Source of the DNA: Georgenia sp. TF02-10
GTDB taxonomy: Bacteria; Actinomycetota; Actinomycetes; Actinomycetales; Actinomycetaceae
Length of the DNA stretch: 64,000 nt
Reading direction: 5' to 3'
NCBI RefSeq assembly: GCF_022759505.1
Contig: NZ_CP094289.1
Coordinates: 124,001 to 188,000, forward strand
Below the pieces are notes generated by a model. The model saw only the letters and a program-made list of their open reading frames with translations. It had not been told where the DNA came from and did not search any database. Position 1 is the first letter of the stretch. Every line of letters begins with the position of its first letter. Below are positions 16,466-25,190 of this stretch, piece by piece. The position numbers and the translations under genes were made by a program.

Positions 16466-16960
16466 ATGAGCGAACGAGACGTCGTGCGCCTGCTCGCTCT
16501 TCTTGCCGAGAAGGGCGTAAGGCCCTGGATCGATGGCGGGTGGGGCGTCGATGCACTCCTTGGACGTCAGACCCGCGAGCACGCCGATCTAGACATGGTG
16601 ATCGAGGATCGAGACGAAGCTGCCACGGTCTCCGTCTTGGAAGGTGAGGGCTTCCAAGCAGTCCCGATGTGGTTCACGACCCCGGTGCACACCGTCTGGC
16701 GACACGAGGACGGGCGCGTCGTGGACCTCCATGTCGTTGTGCTGGACGACGACGGCTCCGGAATCTACGGCGACGAGGGTGTCTATCCGGCCGACGGGCT
16801 GACCGGACGGGGGCGCATCGGGGGCGACGACGTCCGGTGCATCAGCGCCACCGCGCAGGTCGAGTTTCACCGCGGTTACGAGCTGCGCGACCAAGACCGC
16901 CACGATGTCGGGTTGCTCCATGCTGAGCTTGGCGTGCCCCTGCCTCCCGAGTACCGATAG
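16466..16960 (+). CDS. LinA/ANT-like nucleotidyltransferase
   Basis: The 164-aa product has the nucleotidyltransferase core WIDGGWGVDALLGRQTREHA followed by DLDMVIEDRDE, with the metal-binding D-x-D in HADLDMVI, and VHTVWRHEDGRVVDLHVV carrying the third carboxylate. The family includes lincosamide and aminoglycoside nucleotidyltransferases (Lnu, ANT(2'')), so antibiotic modification is possible, but most chromosomal members have no proven drug substrate. ATG 16466 is preceded by ACAGGA. Its composition is lower in GC than the flanks, and its position beside an IS remnant and a broken toxin locus suggests acquisition. Confidence 0.78.
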   Translation: MSERDVVRLLALLAEKGVRPWIDGGWGVDALLGRQTREHADLDMVIEDRDEAATVSVLEGEGFQAVPMWFTTPVHTVWRHEDGRVVDLHVVVLDDDGSGIYGDEGVYPADGLTGRGRIGGDDVRCISATAQVEFHRGYELRDQDRHDVGLLHAELGVPLPPEYR

Positions 16961-17092
16961 CGGTTGTGACCTCGAGCTGGATGCGGTGGCTCGGTCATGG
17001 GCTCCTGATGCGGCGGCGGCCCACCCAGACCGGACGCTGAACCGATCGTCCGGGCACTGGGCAAGTGCGCTCCCACCTCCTACGGTGTGGCC

Positions 17093-17500
17093 ATGGCGGG
17101 CATCGAGGGAGAGGACCGGCCGGACGGGATGGGCCGGGGACGCCGCCCGGCGGACCGAAGCTCGGCGGACCGGGGCGCGGCGGATCGAGGCGCGGCGGAC
17201 CAGGGCCCGGACGAGGACGCCGCCGCGCGGGACCGGGAGCGGGAGCGCTACGCCCGCGGGCTGCCGGACTACCACGACCCGACCGCCGGCTGGGGCGGCG
17301 CTCCGCCGGCCCGCAGCGCCCTGACGCTCCGGCTGGTCCTGGCCGTCTTCGGCCTGGTGGCGGGCTTGCTGCTGGCAGTGTGGGCGATGCGGGTGGACGC
17401 CCCGGGCTGGCTCGTCGCACTGCCCATCATCATGGCGGTGACCGCCGTGGTGGACATCGTCGTGGTCGCCCGACGCAAGCGCCGCGGCGAGCCGGGCTGA
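17093..17500 (+). CDS. DUF6343-like small membrane protein
   Basis: About 135 aa. The N-terminal 60 residues are charged and repetitive (DRSSADRGAADRGAADQG), then PARSALTLRLVLAVFGLVAG begins a two-helix membrane domain ending in VDIVVVARRKRRGEPG, a pattern seen in the actinobacterial DUF6343 family. Function is unknown. ATG 17093 lies six bases after a TACGGT -10 box (17081-17086), which decides this start over the GTG at 17087. The Ala-Asp-Arg-Gly repeats at the DNA level (GCGGACCGGGGC type) may vary in number. Confidence 0.65.
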   Translation: MAGIEGEDRPDGMGRGRRPADRSSADRGAADRGAADQGPDEDAAARDRERERYARGLPDYHDPTAGWGGAPPARSALTLRLVLAVFGLVAGLLLAVWAMRVDAPGWLVALPIIMAVTAVVDIVVVARRKRRGEPG

Positions 17501-17893
17501 GCGAGCGGGGAAGCGATCTACGGGTTTGCGCGGGCTCCAGCCGCGGATGGGCTTGGCCACCGCTGCCGCGCACGTCGGACCCACTGCCCGGGCAGGCGTG
17601 CCCTTTGACCGATCGGCGGTGATCCCTTAAACGGATCGGCGGCGACGGCTCCGCGGCCCCCGAGCGGCGCATGTCTGTACTCGCTGTGGCGGCTTGGTCC
17701 CGGCTTGAAGCCGCCACAACGAGTATAGAGATGGAGGCTCTCCGCCACGGACCGGCGTGCCCATCGAATCCGGCGGGAGGTGGACGACGAGAGCCCGGTC
17801 CCTCGCGGGGGCCGGCACCAGCGCGGGTCGGCCGCGGTGCAACCGAAGTTCGCCGGTAGGCGCTCCGGCGGCGGCTCCCCCAGCCGGCCCAGG
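17501..17893. other. Intergenic region with a long imperfect hairpin
   Basis: No coding frame is convincing here. The region holds a 21-bp inverted repeat (17675-17695 against 17708-17728), described separately, and a short direct repeat GATCGGCGG at about 17612 and 17636. Both flanking genes end towards this region, so one use may be bidirectional termination. Confidence 0.45.
17675..17728. repeat. 21-bp imperfect inverted repeat with 12-base loop
   Basis: CTGTACTCGCTGTGGCGGCTT pairs with AAGCCGCCACAACGAGTATAG at all but two positions (one G-U type, one C-A). The stem is far longer than needed for a simple terminator. It could be a bidirectional terminator between two converging genes or the folded remains of a small inverted-repeat element. 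Confidence 0.6.
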
Positions 17894-18745
17894 TCAGGCC
17901 GGCGCCTGCATGGGTGGTGGCCGGTGCCGCGTCCCGCGGCGCTCGACGACCTCGGCGAGCTCGGCGAGGCGGTGCGCCCGGGCCGACTCGGCCGGGGTGA
18001 ACGGCTGCCCGGGTCGGGCGAAGACGTGCGCGCCGTGCCAGGTGGCGGGCACCTTCAGCATGGTCGCGCCCGGGGCCAGGTGCGAGGTGGGCAGCGGCGT
18101 CCCCGGCGCCGCGACCACGTGCTCGGCGTCGAGGAGTTCGGCCACCGCCGGCGCCAGCTCGGTCGGGTCGGTGGCGACCCGGACGGCGAGGGTGAGGGCC
18201 TTGGTCTGGCCGTCGACCAGCGCGAGCGCGGTGGTGGGCCAGACCTGGGGGTCGGTGCCACCGGCGTCCTCGACGGCCTCGGCAAGGTCCCGGGCGGTGA
18301 TGTGCTCCGGCGTCGCGACGACGAACTCGTCGATGACGCCCTCGCCGGCCGGGTGCAGGTGCATGCCCAGGATGTTCGCCTCGAGGTGGGAAAGCTGGTG
18401 CGTGATCGCACCCAGCGCGCCCGGGGTGTCCTCCACCGTGGTCCGGATGCGCCACAGGTTGCCGGCCGCGGCGTCGTAGCGACGGCGCTCGCGCAGCACC
18501 GGGGCGTGCAGCCACCGCCGCAGGACCCGCATGACCGAGGGCTCGGCGACCCAGACCGCCAGGGCCGTGGCCGCCAGGGACAGCACGAGGACCTTGGTGA
18601 AGAACGAAAGGTGGCTGCCGATGACGAGCGCGTGGACGGCGAGCTCGACGGGCAGCATGGCGGCGACGTGCGCGACGGTCAGCCGGGCCCGGCGCGGCGC
18701 CGGCAGCCGGCCGCAGACCTCGCAGGCGAGCTCGGCGGTGGACAT
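17894..18745 (-). CDS. Membrane-anchored ACT-domain protein
   Basis: The 283-aa product starts with a CEVCGRLP cysteine pair, then two hydrophobic helices (about 26-46 and 49-68) and an ACT domain from about 95 to 165 (LWRIRTTVEDTPGALGAITH, then HLEANILGMHLHP). ACT domains bind amino acids to control enzymes, but here no catalytic domain is attached, so the partner is unknown. The C-terminal 100 residues resemble a second degenerate ACT-like fold. ATG 18745 is six bases after a CACGCT box, consistent with the leaderless pattern in this window. Confidence 0.7.
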   Translation of the reverse strand: MSTAELACEVCGRLPAPRRARLTVAHVAAMLPVELAVHALVIGSHLSFFTKVLVLSLAATALAVWVAEPSVMRVLRRWLHAPVLRERRRYDAAAGNLWRIRTTVEDTPGALGAITHQLSHLEANILGMHLHPAGEGVIDEFVVATPEHITARDLAEAVEDAGGTDPQVWPTTALALVDGQTKALTLAVRVATDPTELAPAVAELLDAEHVVAAPGTPLPTSHLAPGATMLKVPATWHGAHVFARPGQPFTPAESARAHRLAELAEVVERRGTRHRPPPMQAPA

Positions 18746-18865
18746 GGGCAGAGCGTGCCCCGGACCGGTTTCCGGGGTGTTGCGTCCGGCGAACAGTCAG
18801 GGAAACTCTGCGCCGGTGCCGGCCTGGGCGACCAGGGCTGCGCCGGGTGCCGAGAGTGACGGCGC

Positions 18866-19425
18866 TCAGTCCACCAGGACGACGTCGAGGGTGCGGGGCC
18901 CGTGCACGCCCTCGACCCGCTGGAGCTCGATGTCGCTGGTGGCCGAGGGACCGGCGATCCAGGTCAGCGGCCGGGCCGGGTGCTGGCCGAGGATCGCCAC
19001 GGCCTCCGGCACGGTGACGACGACCTGCGCCCGGTGCACCACGCAGACGTGGCGGTCGGGCACCAGGGTGAGGGCGCGCCGGCCCTGGTCCGGGGCGCCG
19101 TCGAGGACGTGCCGGTCTCGGCGCTCACGCCCCGGGCCGCGGTGAGGACCGCACCGGCGCGGTCGAGCGTGCCGTTGCTCAGCGGCGCGTCCGCGGTGTC
19201 GGTGGCGACGGGCAGCCCGGCGGCGGTGAGCGCGGCGGGCCAGGCGGGCGGGAGGCCGGGCGGGACGACGACGGTCCCGGCGTAGCCGAGCACGTCGGCG
19301 AGGGCGGCCGGCAGCGCATCGGCGTCGCTGCGGTGCACCCGGGCGCGGTAGTCAGCCAGCCGGTCCAGGAGCAGGTCGACGGCGGCCGCGGAGCCCGCCG
19401 GGACGTCGCCGGTCGTGCGGTACAC
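18866..19425 (-). pseudogene. Frameshifted lutC (LUD domain) copy
   Basis: The two reading frames together encode a LutC protein about 60-70% identical by eye to the intact copy at 21031-21681 (shared text [14 protein letters not shown] and [15 protein letters not shown]). The intact copy reads AETGTIVLDGAP; this copy reads AETGT then STAP because four bases (equivalent to ATCG) are missing near 19108, shifting the frame. The N-terminal 40 residues are also missing, where sequence passes into an ABC-transporter scrap. No function is expected. Confidence 0.82.
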
Positions 19426-19468
19426 CCATGCGGGTGCGCTCGGCCACCGCGGCGGCGTCCCGGGCCAG

Positions 19469-19612
19469 CTACCTGTCCGGAGGCGGCAGCTCGCGGCCGC
19501 CCACGCGAACGGTCCCGGCTTCCCGGCCGACGATCCGGACGACCGACTGCGCCACCTCCGACCGTCCCGCGCCCATCAGTCCCGACGAGGGCGACCATCT
19601 CGCCGGCGCTCC
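19469..19612 (-). pseudogene. Sugar ABC transporter ATPase fragment
   Basis: The minus strand reads GLMGAGRSEVAQSVVRIVGR followed by EAGTVRVGGRELPPPDR and a stop. This is the P-loop of the second ATPase domain of RbsA/MglA-type sugar importers (usual text GLVGAGRSEVAQ-x-IFG). Only about 45 residues survive. Beside fucO, rhaD and lut genes, the ancestor was probably a rhamnose or related deoxy-sugar importer. The rest of the 19426-19846 gap shows nothing else recognisable except a TACGCT box near 19767 that may serve fucO. Confidence 0.6.
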
Positions 19613-19846
19613 CGTTCCGGGTCCGCGAGGTCTACGCGACGGCCGCCGCCACATACGCGGCGGGTCCGCTCGACGGCGAATCGGGAGCCGGCCGCAGGCG
19701 GGCAGGCGGCGCCGACCCTCCTGACCATGGGACCTTGGACCGCGGCCCCCGGTCGCACCGCCTGGCTACGCTGAAAACGGCTCACAGCAGCGGCCGCGCA
19801 TGCGGCCCGGAGTCGCGGCGACGCCGCGGGACGAGGACGGTGCACA

Positions 19847-20989
19847 GTGGCACAGCGGATGATCTGGAACCAGACGGCCTACTTCGGGGCCGGCTGCATC
19901 TCGGTGATCCCAGAGGAGCTCCAGCGGCGACGGTTCACCAAGGCCATGGTGGTCTCCGACAAGGTGCTCGTGGACTCCGGGGTCACGGCGCGCGTGACGG
20001 CGCTGCTCGACGAGGCCCGGTTCCCCTACGAGATCTACAGCGACGTGCTGCCGAACCCGCCGATCGAGAACGTGCAGGCCGGTGTCGCGGCCTTCGCCGC
20101 CGCCGGGGCCGACGTGCTCATCGCCGTCGGCGGCGGGTCCCCGCAGGACACCTGCAAGGCGATCGGCATCATCACGGCCAACCCTGAGTTCTCCGACGTG
20201 CGCTCCCTCGAGGGCGTGGCGGCGACGACGAACCCGTCGGTGCCGATCATCGCCGTGCCGACGACGGCGGGCACCGCGTCGGAGACCACGATCAACTACG
20301 TCATCACCGACGTCGAGCGGCAGCGCAAGTTCGTGTGCGTCGACCCGCACGACATCCCGATCATGGCGGTGGTCGACCCCGAGATGATGGCCACCGCCCC
20401 CCGCGCCCTCAAGGTGGCCACGGGCCTGGACGCGCTGACCCACGCCATCGAGGGCTACACGACGGCGGAGGCCTGGGAGCTCTCCGACCTGTTCCACCTC
20501 AAGGCGATCCAGGTCATCGCCGCCTCCCTGCGCGCCGCGGCCGACGGCGACCCGGAGGCCATGGAACGCATGGCGCTGGCGCAGTACGTGGCGGGCATGG
20601 GCTACTCCAACGTCGGGCTCGGCCTCGTGCACGCGATGGCCCACCCGCTGGGGGCCTTCTACTCCGCCCCGCACGGCGTGGCCAACGGCATCCTGCTGGC
20701 CCCGGTGATGGCGTTCAACGCCGAAGCCACCGGGGAGCGGTTCCGGGACATCGCCGCGGCCTTCGGGGTGGAGGGCGCCGCCGAGATGGACATCGAGACG
20801 GCCCGCACGGCCGCCATCGACGCCGTCGCCGCGCTCACCCGTGACCTCGGCAATCCGACGACGCTGCGTGAGATCGGCGCCAAGGAGGAGGACATCCCGG
20901 CCCTCGCCCTGGCTGCCTACGACGACGTGTGCGCCGGGGGCAACCCGCGCCAGGCGACGGTCGCGGAGATCGAGGAGCTGTACCGGTAG
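19847..20989 (+). CDS. fucO: Lactaldehyde reductase, iron-containing alcohol dehydrogenase
   Basis: The 380-aa length, and the blocks VGGGSPQDTCKAIGII, VPTTAGTASETT, GLDALTHAIEGY and HAMAHPLGAFYSAPHGVANG, identify a group III iron-dependent alcohol dehydrogenase of the FucO type. The iron ligands (Asp, and His residues in HAIE, HAMAHPLG and PHGV) are present. It would reduce L-lactaldehyde, produced by rhamnulose- or fuculose-phosphate cleavage, to 1,2-propanediol, or oxidise it. It lies beside rhaD and lutABC, which supports that role. GTG 19847 is used; ATG 19859 is an in-frame alternative. It converges with lutC. Confidence 0.88.
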   Translation: MAQRMIWNQTAYFGAGCISVIPEELQRRRFTKAMVVSDKVLVDSGVTARVTALLDEARFPYEIYSDVLPNPPIENVQAGVAAFAAAGADVLIAVGGGSPQDTCKAIGIITANPEFSDVRSLEGVAATTNPSVPIIAVPTTAGTASETTINYVITDVERQRKFVCVDPHDIPIMAVVDPEMMATAPRALKVATGLDALTHAIEGYTTAEAWELSDLFHLKAIQVIAASLRAAADGDPEAMERMALAQYVAGMGYSNVGLGLVHAMAHPLGAFYSAPHGVANGILLAPVMAFNAEATGERFRDIAAAFGVEGAAEMDIETARTAAIDAVAALTRDLGNPTTLREIGAKEEDIPALALAAYDDVCAGGNPRQATVAEIEELYR

Positions 20990-21030
20990 ATCTTCTGATC
21001 GGAAGGACGACGGCCAGCCGGGGCGAACCC

Positions 21031-21681
21031 CTAGGCGTCAGGCGAGACCAGCACCACATCCAGCGTGCGTGGCCCGTGCACGCCCTCCACACGCTCGAGC
21101 TCGATGTCGCTCGTCGCCGACGGCCCGGCGATCCAGGTCAGCGGCCGGGTGGGGTGCTCGGCCAGCACCGCGACCGCCTCCGGCACGGTGACGAGCACCT
21201 GCTCGGCCCACAGCACGCACACGTGCCGGTCCGGGACGAGCGTGAGGGCCCGCCGGCCCTGGTCGGGGGCGCCGTCGAGCACGATCGTGCCCGTCTCGGC
21301 GATGGCGAGCCGGACGGCCGTGAGCACGGCGCCGGCGGCGTCGAGCACGTCGTTACCCAGCGGCGCGTCCGCCGAGTCGGGCAGCGCCCGTGCGCGGACG
21401 TCATCGGCAAGCCAGTGCCCCGGCAGCTCCGGCGGCACGACGACGGAGGCGGCGTCGGCCAGTAGGGCCGCCAGGGCGGCCGGCAGCTGCGATGCGGGGC
21501 AGGTGTGCACGCGGGCCCGGTAGTCCACGAGGCGGTCCGTCAGCAGCTCCAGCGCCTCCGGCGAGCCCGGGGCGATCGCGGCGTGCGCGCGGTAGGCGCG
21601 CGGGACCGGCGTCGCGGCGGCCGGGGCGCGGCCGAGGGCGTCCGTGACACGGGCGAGGATGGCCTCCCGGGCCTCCATCAC
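21031..21681 (-). CDS. lutC: Lactate utilization protein LutC
   Basis: A 216-aa LUD-domain protein, third subunit of the LutABC iron-sulfur L-lactate oxidation complex. Recognisable segments are [20 protein letters not shown] and [20 protein letters not shown]. The start GTG overlaps the lutB stop by four bases (GTGA), showing tight coupling. A second, frameshifted copy lies at 18866-19425. LutABC would feed lactate made from lactaldehyde into pyruvate. Confidence 0.9.
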   Translation of the reverse strand: MMEAREAILARVTDALGRAPAAATPVPRAYRAHAAIAPGSPEALELLTDRLVDYRARVHTCPASQLPAALAALLADAASVVVPPELPGHWLADDVRARALPDSADAPLGNDVLDAAGAVLTAVRLAIAETGTIVLDGAPDQGRRALTLVPDRHVCVLWAEQVLVTVPEAVAVLAEHPTRPLTWIAGPSATSDIELERVEGVHGPRTLDVVLVSPDA

Positions 21682-23261
21682 CGCTTCCCGCCGGCTCGCT
21701 CGTCACCCTCGACCTCGATCTTGGCCTCGACGCCGGAGCCTGCAGGGCCGGGACGCTCGGCCTCGTGCCGGCGCCACCACTGCCGGAACGACTCCCGTGG
21801 CGGGGCGGGCAGGTCCCTGGACCCGGTCCACAGCGAGCCGGGGAACGGCAGGCGGCCGATGCGCTCCTCGCGGGCGAGCGCCCGGCCGGCGCGGGCGGCC
21901 GCGGCGGCGGCGCCGAAGCGGCGGCCGGAGGACATCACCGCGCCGGCGGCGCTCATCGCGGCCGACCAGCCGGTGGGCACCGGGCGCCGGTCGGCGGCGG
22001 TGTTGACCCGGTCGCGCAGGTGCACCAGCGCGGTGGGGATGTCGATCTTGACCGGGCACGCCTCGAAGCACGCCCCGCACAGCGAGGACGCGAACGGCAG
22101 TGTGGCGGTGGGGTCGGCCGGGTCCACCGGGTCCGGGCCGGTGCCGGTGCCTCTCAGCAGCGGGGTGAGGATCGCGCCGATCGGCCCGGGGTAGACCGAG
22201 CCGTAGGCGTGCCCGCCGGTGTGCTCGTAGACCGGGCACACGTTCAGGCACGCGGAGCAGCGGATGCAGTGCAGGGCCTGCCGGCCGATGTCGTCGGCCA
22301 GGGCCTTGGTGCGCCCGTTGTCCAGCAGCACCAGGTGGAAGGCCTGCGGGCCGTCCCCGGGCGTGACCCCGGTCCACATCGAGGTGTACGGGTTCATCCG
22401 CTCCCCGGTGGAGGACCGCGGCAGCAGCTGGGCGAAGACCTCGATGTCGGCGAAGCGGGGCAGGACCTTCTCGATGCCCATCACGGTGATCAGGGTCTCG
22501 GGCAGGGTCAGGCACATGCGGCCGTTGCCCTCGGACTCGAAGACCGCCACGGTGCCGGTCTCGGCCACCGCCAGGTTGGCCCCGGAGACGGCAACCTTGG
22601 CCTGGAGGAACTTCGCCCGCAGGTGCGCCCGCGCGGCCATCGCCAGCGCCCGGGGGTCCTCGCTCAGCCCGGCCGGCGCGCCGGCCATCCGCTCGGCGAA
22701 GATCTCCCGGATCTCGTCGCGGTTGCGGTGGATCGCCGGGACGAGGATGTGCGAGGGCATATCCCCGGCGAGCTGGACGATGAGCTCGGCCAGGTCCGTC
22801 TCGGTGGCGGTGATCCCGGCGGCCGCCAGGTGCTCGTTCAGCCCGATCTCCTGGGTGGCCATGGACTTGACCTTGACCACCTCCCGCTCGCCGGTGGCGC
22901 GCACCAGGTCGGTGACGATCCGGTTGGCCTCGGCGGCGTCCCGGGCCCAGTGCACGACGCCGCCGCGGGCGGTGACGTTCTCCTCCAGCTGGACCAGGAG
23001 CTCGGGCAGGCGGGCCATCGCCTCCTGCTTGATGGCCGACCCGGCCTCGCGCAGGTCCTCCCAGTCGGGCAGCTCCCCGGTCACCTGCAGCCGCTTGTCC
23101 CGGATGGTGCGGGTGGCCCGGCGCAGGTTCGCCCGGACCTGCTGATTCCCCAGCGCCTCGTGCGCGGCGGCGGGGAACGTCGGCCCCCACCGCAGCGGGT
23201 CCGCCGGCGCCTCGGCGGGCAGCGGCCGCACCCGGGGCATCCCGAGGAACGTCGCGCTCAC
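21678..23261 (-). CDS. lutB: Lactate utilization iron-sulfur protein LutB
   Basis: A 527-aa protein with an N-terminal LUD domain (up to about 300, including NLAVAETGTVAVFESEGNGR) and a C-terminal ferredoxin-like region with two clusters, CIRCSACLNVCPVYE (about 325) and CGACFEACPVKID (about 375), binding [4Fe-4S] centres. It is the electron-carrying core of L-lactate dehydrogenase LutABC. GTG 23261 overlaps the lutA stop (GTGA). The C-terminal 60 residues match the LutB extension ending in a basic-acidic tail. Confidence 0.92.
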   Translation of the reverse strand: MSATFLGMPRVRPLPAEAPADPLRWGPTFPAAAHEALGNQQVRANLRRATRTIRDKRLQVTGELPDWEDLREAGSAIKQEAMARLPELLVQLEENVTARGGVVHWARDAAEANRIVTDLVRATGEREVVKVKSMATQEIGLNEHLAAAGITATETDLAELIVQLAGDMPSHILVPAIHRNRDEIREIFAERMAGAPAGLSEDPRALAMAARAHLRAKFLQAKVAVSGANLAVAETGTVAVFESEGNGRMCLTLPETLITVMGIEKVLPRFADIEVFAQLLPRSSTGERMNPYTSMWTGVTPGDGPQAFHLVLLDNGRTKALADDIGRQALHCIRCSACLNVCPVYEHTGGHAYGSVYPGPIGAILTPLLRGTGTGPDPVDPADPTATLPFASSLCGACFEACPVKIDIPTALVHLRDRVNTAADRRPVPTGWSAAMSAAGAVMSSGRRFGAAAAAARAGRALAREERIGRLPFPGSLWTGSRDLPAPPRESFRQWWRRHEAERPGPAGSGVEAKIEVEGDERAGGKR

Positions 23262-24205
23262 CGGGGCTCACCGCCCCGGTCGGCGACGGCGGGCGCGCCG
23301 GTGGGTGGCGGGGTGTGCGGCGCCCCGGGGGTAGCGGCGGGCACGACGGCGGCCCTCCCGGCGGGCGCAGGTGCGGGAGCTGCGGACGGAGCGCCGCACG
23401 CCGAGCCGGCATCCGCCGTCCCCGCCCGGTCGACCGGCAGCACCGCCGGCACCCACGGCCGCTCCGGGGTGGCGGCGAGGATCTCGGCCAGGTGCGCCAC
23501 GTGCACCCCGGTCCGCCCGCGGGACAGGGCCCCGGCGATGTTCATTAGGCACGAGTAGTCCCCGGCGGTCAGCACCTCCGCCCGGGTGCCGACCACGTTG
23601 CGCACCTTCTCCTCGACCATCGCCGTCGACGTCTCGGCGTTCTTCAGCGCGAAGGTGCCGCCGAACCCGCAGCACGAGGCCGCCTCGGGCAGCTCGACCA
23701 GGTCGATGCCGGCGACGGCGCGCAGCAGCCGCAGCGGCTTGTCCCCCACGTGCAGCAGCCGCAGCGAGTGGCAGGTGGGGTGGTAGGTGACCCGGTGCGG
23801 GAAGTGCGCGCCGACGTCGGTGACGCCCAGGACGTCGACGAGGAGCTCGCTGAGCTCATACGTCCGCGCGGCCACCCGCGCGGCGTCCCGGGCGAGCCCG
23901 GGCTCCCCCTGGCGCTCGGCGACCATGGCCTGCTGGTGGCGGACCGAGCCCACGCAGGAGCCCGACGGCGCCACGACGGCGTCCCACTCGCCGTCGAGCA
24001 CCGGGGCGAAGGCCCGCACGTGGTTGCGGATCACCGGCAGGGCCTTGCGGTAGTACCCGGTGTTAACGTGCATCTGCCCGCAGCACGCCTGCCCGGCCGG
24101 GAAGACCACCTCGTGCCCGAGCCGCTCGAGCAGCACCGCCGTCGCGGCGGGCGCCTGCGGGAACAACGCGTCGTTGACGCAGGTGGCGAACAGCGCGATC
24201 CGCAC
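23258..24205 (-). CDS. lutA: Lactate utilization protein LutA (CCG-domain)
   Basis: The 315-aa product has the two CCG cysteine motifs of the LldE/GlpC family: ACCGQMHVNTGYY (about 40) and SCCGFGGTFALKN (about 175), probably binding an unusual iron-sulfur centre. First gene of lutABC, with AGGGAGGT before GTG 24205. After about residue 250 the sequence becomes a Pro/Ala/Gly-rich tail ([20 protein letters not shown]) not found in the family; this tail contains the dispersed GCACGACGGCGGCC word. It lies 14 bp downstream of rhaD, so rhaB-rhaD-lutABC was one operon. Confidence 0.9.
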   Translation of the reverse strand: MRIALFATCVNDALFPQAPAATAVLLERLGHEVVFPAGQACCGQMHVNTGYYRKALPVIRNHVRAFAPVLDGEWDAVVAPSGSCVGSVRHQQAMVAERQGEPGLARDAARVAARTYELSELLVDVLGVTDVGAHFPHRVTYHPTCHSLRLLHVGDKPLRLLRAVAGIDLVELPEAASCCGFGGTFALKNAETSTAMVEEKVRNVVGTRAEVLTAGDYSCLMNIAGALSRGRTGVHVAHLAEILAATPERPWVPAVLPVDRAGTADAGSACGAPSAAPAPAPAGRAAVVPAATPGAPHTPPPTGAPAVADRGGEPR

Positions 24206-24219
24206 CCAGCACCTCCCTT

Positions 24220-25044
24220 TCAGACGAGGGTAGTCCTCACGTCGAACGCCTCGACCACCTGGCGGGTCTCGGCGCGGGTGAGGCCCTCGGCGCGGCCGCC
24301 GGCGACCAGGTCCATGTACTCGTAGCGGGCGCCGGTCTCGGCGTAGTCGGTGCGGTCCACCGCCCGGGTGACCGACAGGTCCGACCGCGCCATCACCCCG
24401 TGCTTGCTCCACAGCACGATCTGGTGCTCGCGCAACCCCGCGACGTTGGCGGCCATGAGCTCGGCGCTGCCGGGCACCATGAACTCGAGGACCTTGACGC
24501 CCTCGGGCAGGGCGACGACGGACTCCGGCTCCCAGCGCAGCAGCCGGGCGTTCAGCACGGCGGCGTCCCGGTAAGCGGGGATGTGGCTGAGGTAGGTCAG
24601 GTGGGGCGGCTGGGCGTGGACGACGGCCTGGAAGACCTCGCCGCGGCGGCCCACCTGGTCCGCGTGCACCGCGAGGTGGGAGTTCAGCTCGCTGGTGAGC
24701 CGGTCGAACAGGCGCCGGGGGGAGGTGTGCAGCGTCGCGGTGGCACCGCCGGGGTGCACCCGCAGGGCGCCGACGTGGGCGAGCGGGTCCGCGGCGATCT
24801 GGCGCAGGCGGCGGCCGGACCCGGTGACGAGGAGGGTCTTGCCGGCGAGCGCCGGCACCGCCAGCGGCAGGTCGACCTCCGCACTGAGCGGGAAGCGTCG
24901 GCGGACCTCCACCTCCCAGCCGAGGTAGACGGAGATGTTCCCGGCACCGGCCTCGGAGGCGTCGATGTCGCTGATGCGCTGGCCGCCGGCGCCCATGCTG
25001 GCGAGGATCTCGTCGAGGTCGGGGTAGGGCTGGGTGACGGGCAT
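24220..25044 (-). CDS. rhaD: Rhamnulose-1-phosphate aldolase
   Basis: A class II zinc aldolase that splits L-rhamnulose 1-phosphate into dihydroxyacetone phosphate and L-lactaldehyde. The product is 274 aa, the same length as E. coli RhaD, with zinc-ligand histidines in VVHAQPPHLTYLSH and LWSKHGVMA and the phosphate loop TGSGRRLRQIA. ATG 25044 is preceded by AGGAGAG. An in-frame ATG at 25194 overlapping the rhaB stop (ATGA) would add 50 low-complexity residues, which I regard as less likely. Its lactaldehyde product links to fucO and its lactate to lutABC. Confidence 0.88.
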   Translation of the reverse strand: MPVTQPYPDLDEILASMGAGGQRISDIDASEAGAGNISVYLGWEVEVRRRFPLSAEVDLPLAVPALAGKTLLVTGSGRRLRQIAADPLAHVGALRVHPGGATATLHTSPRRLFDRLTSELNSHLAVHADQVGRRGEVFQAVVHAQPPHLTYLSHIPAYRDAAVLNARLLRWEPESVVALPEGVKVLEFMVPGSAELMAANVAGLREHQIVLWSKHGVMARSDLSVTRAVDRTDYAETGARYEYMDLVAGGRAEGLTRAETRQVVEAFDVRTTLV

Positions 25045-25190
25045 GGCGGGTGCTCTCCTGTGCTGGCTGGACGCGGGGACGTGCGGGGCGGGCAGCGGGT
25101 CGGTGGCCGGCAGGTCCGGTGCGACGACGACGGCGACGGCGGGCGAGCCGCGGCGGGCGAGCCGGGGAGCTCGTCGTTGTTGCGGCTCGG

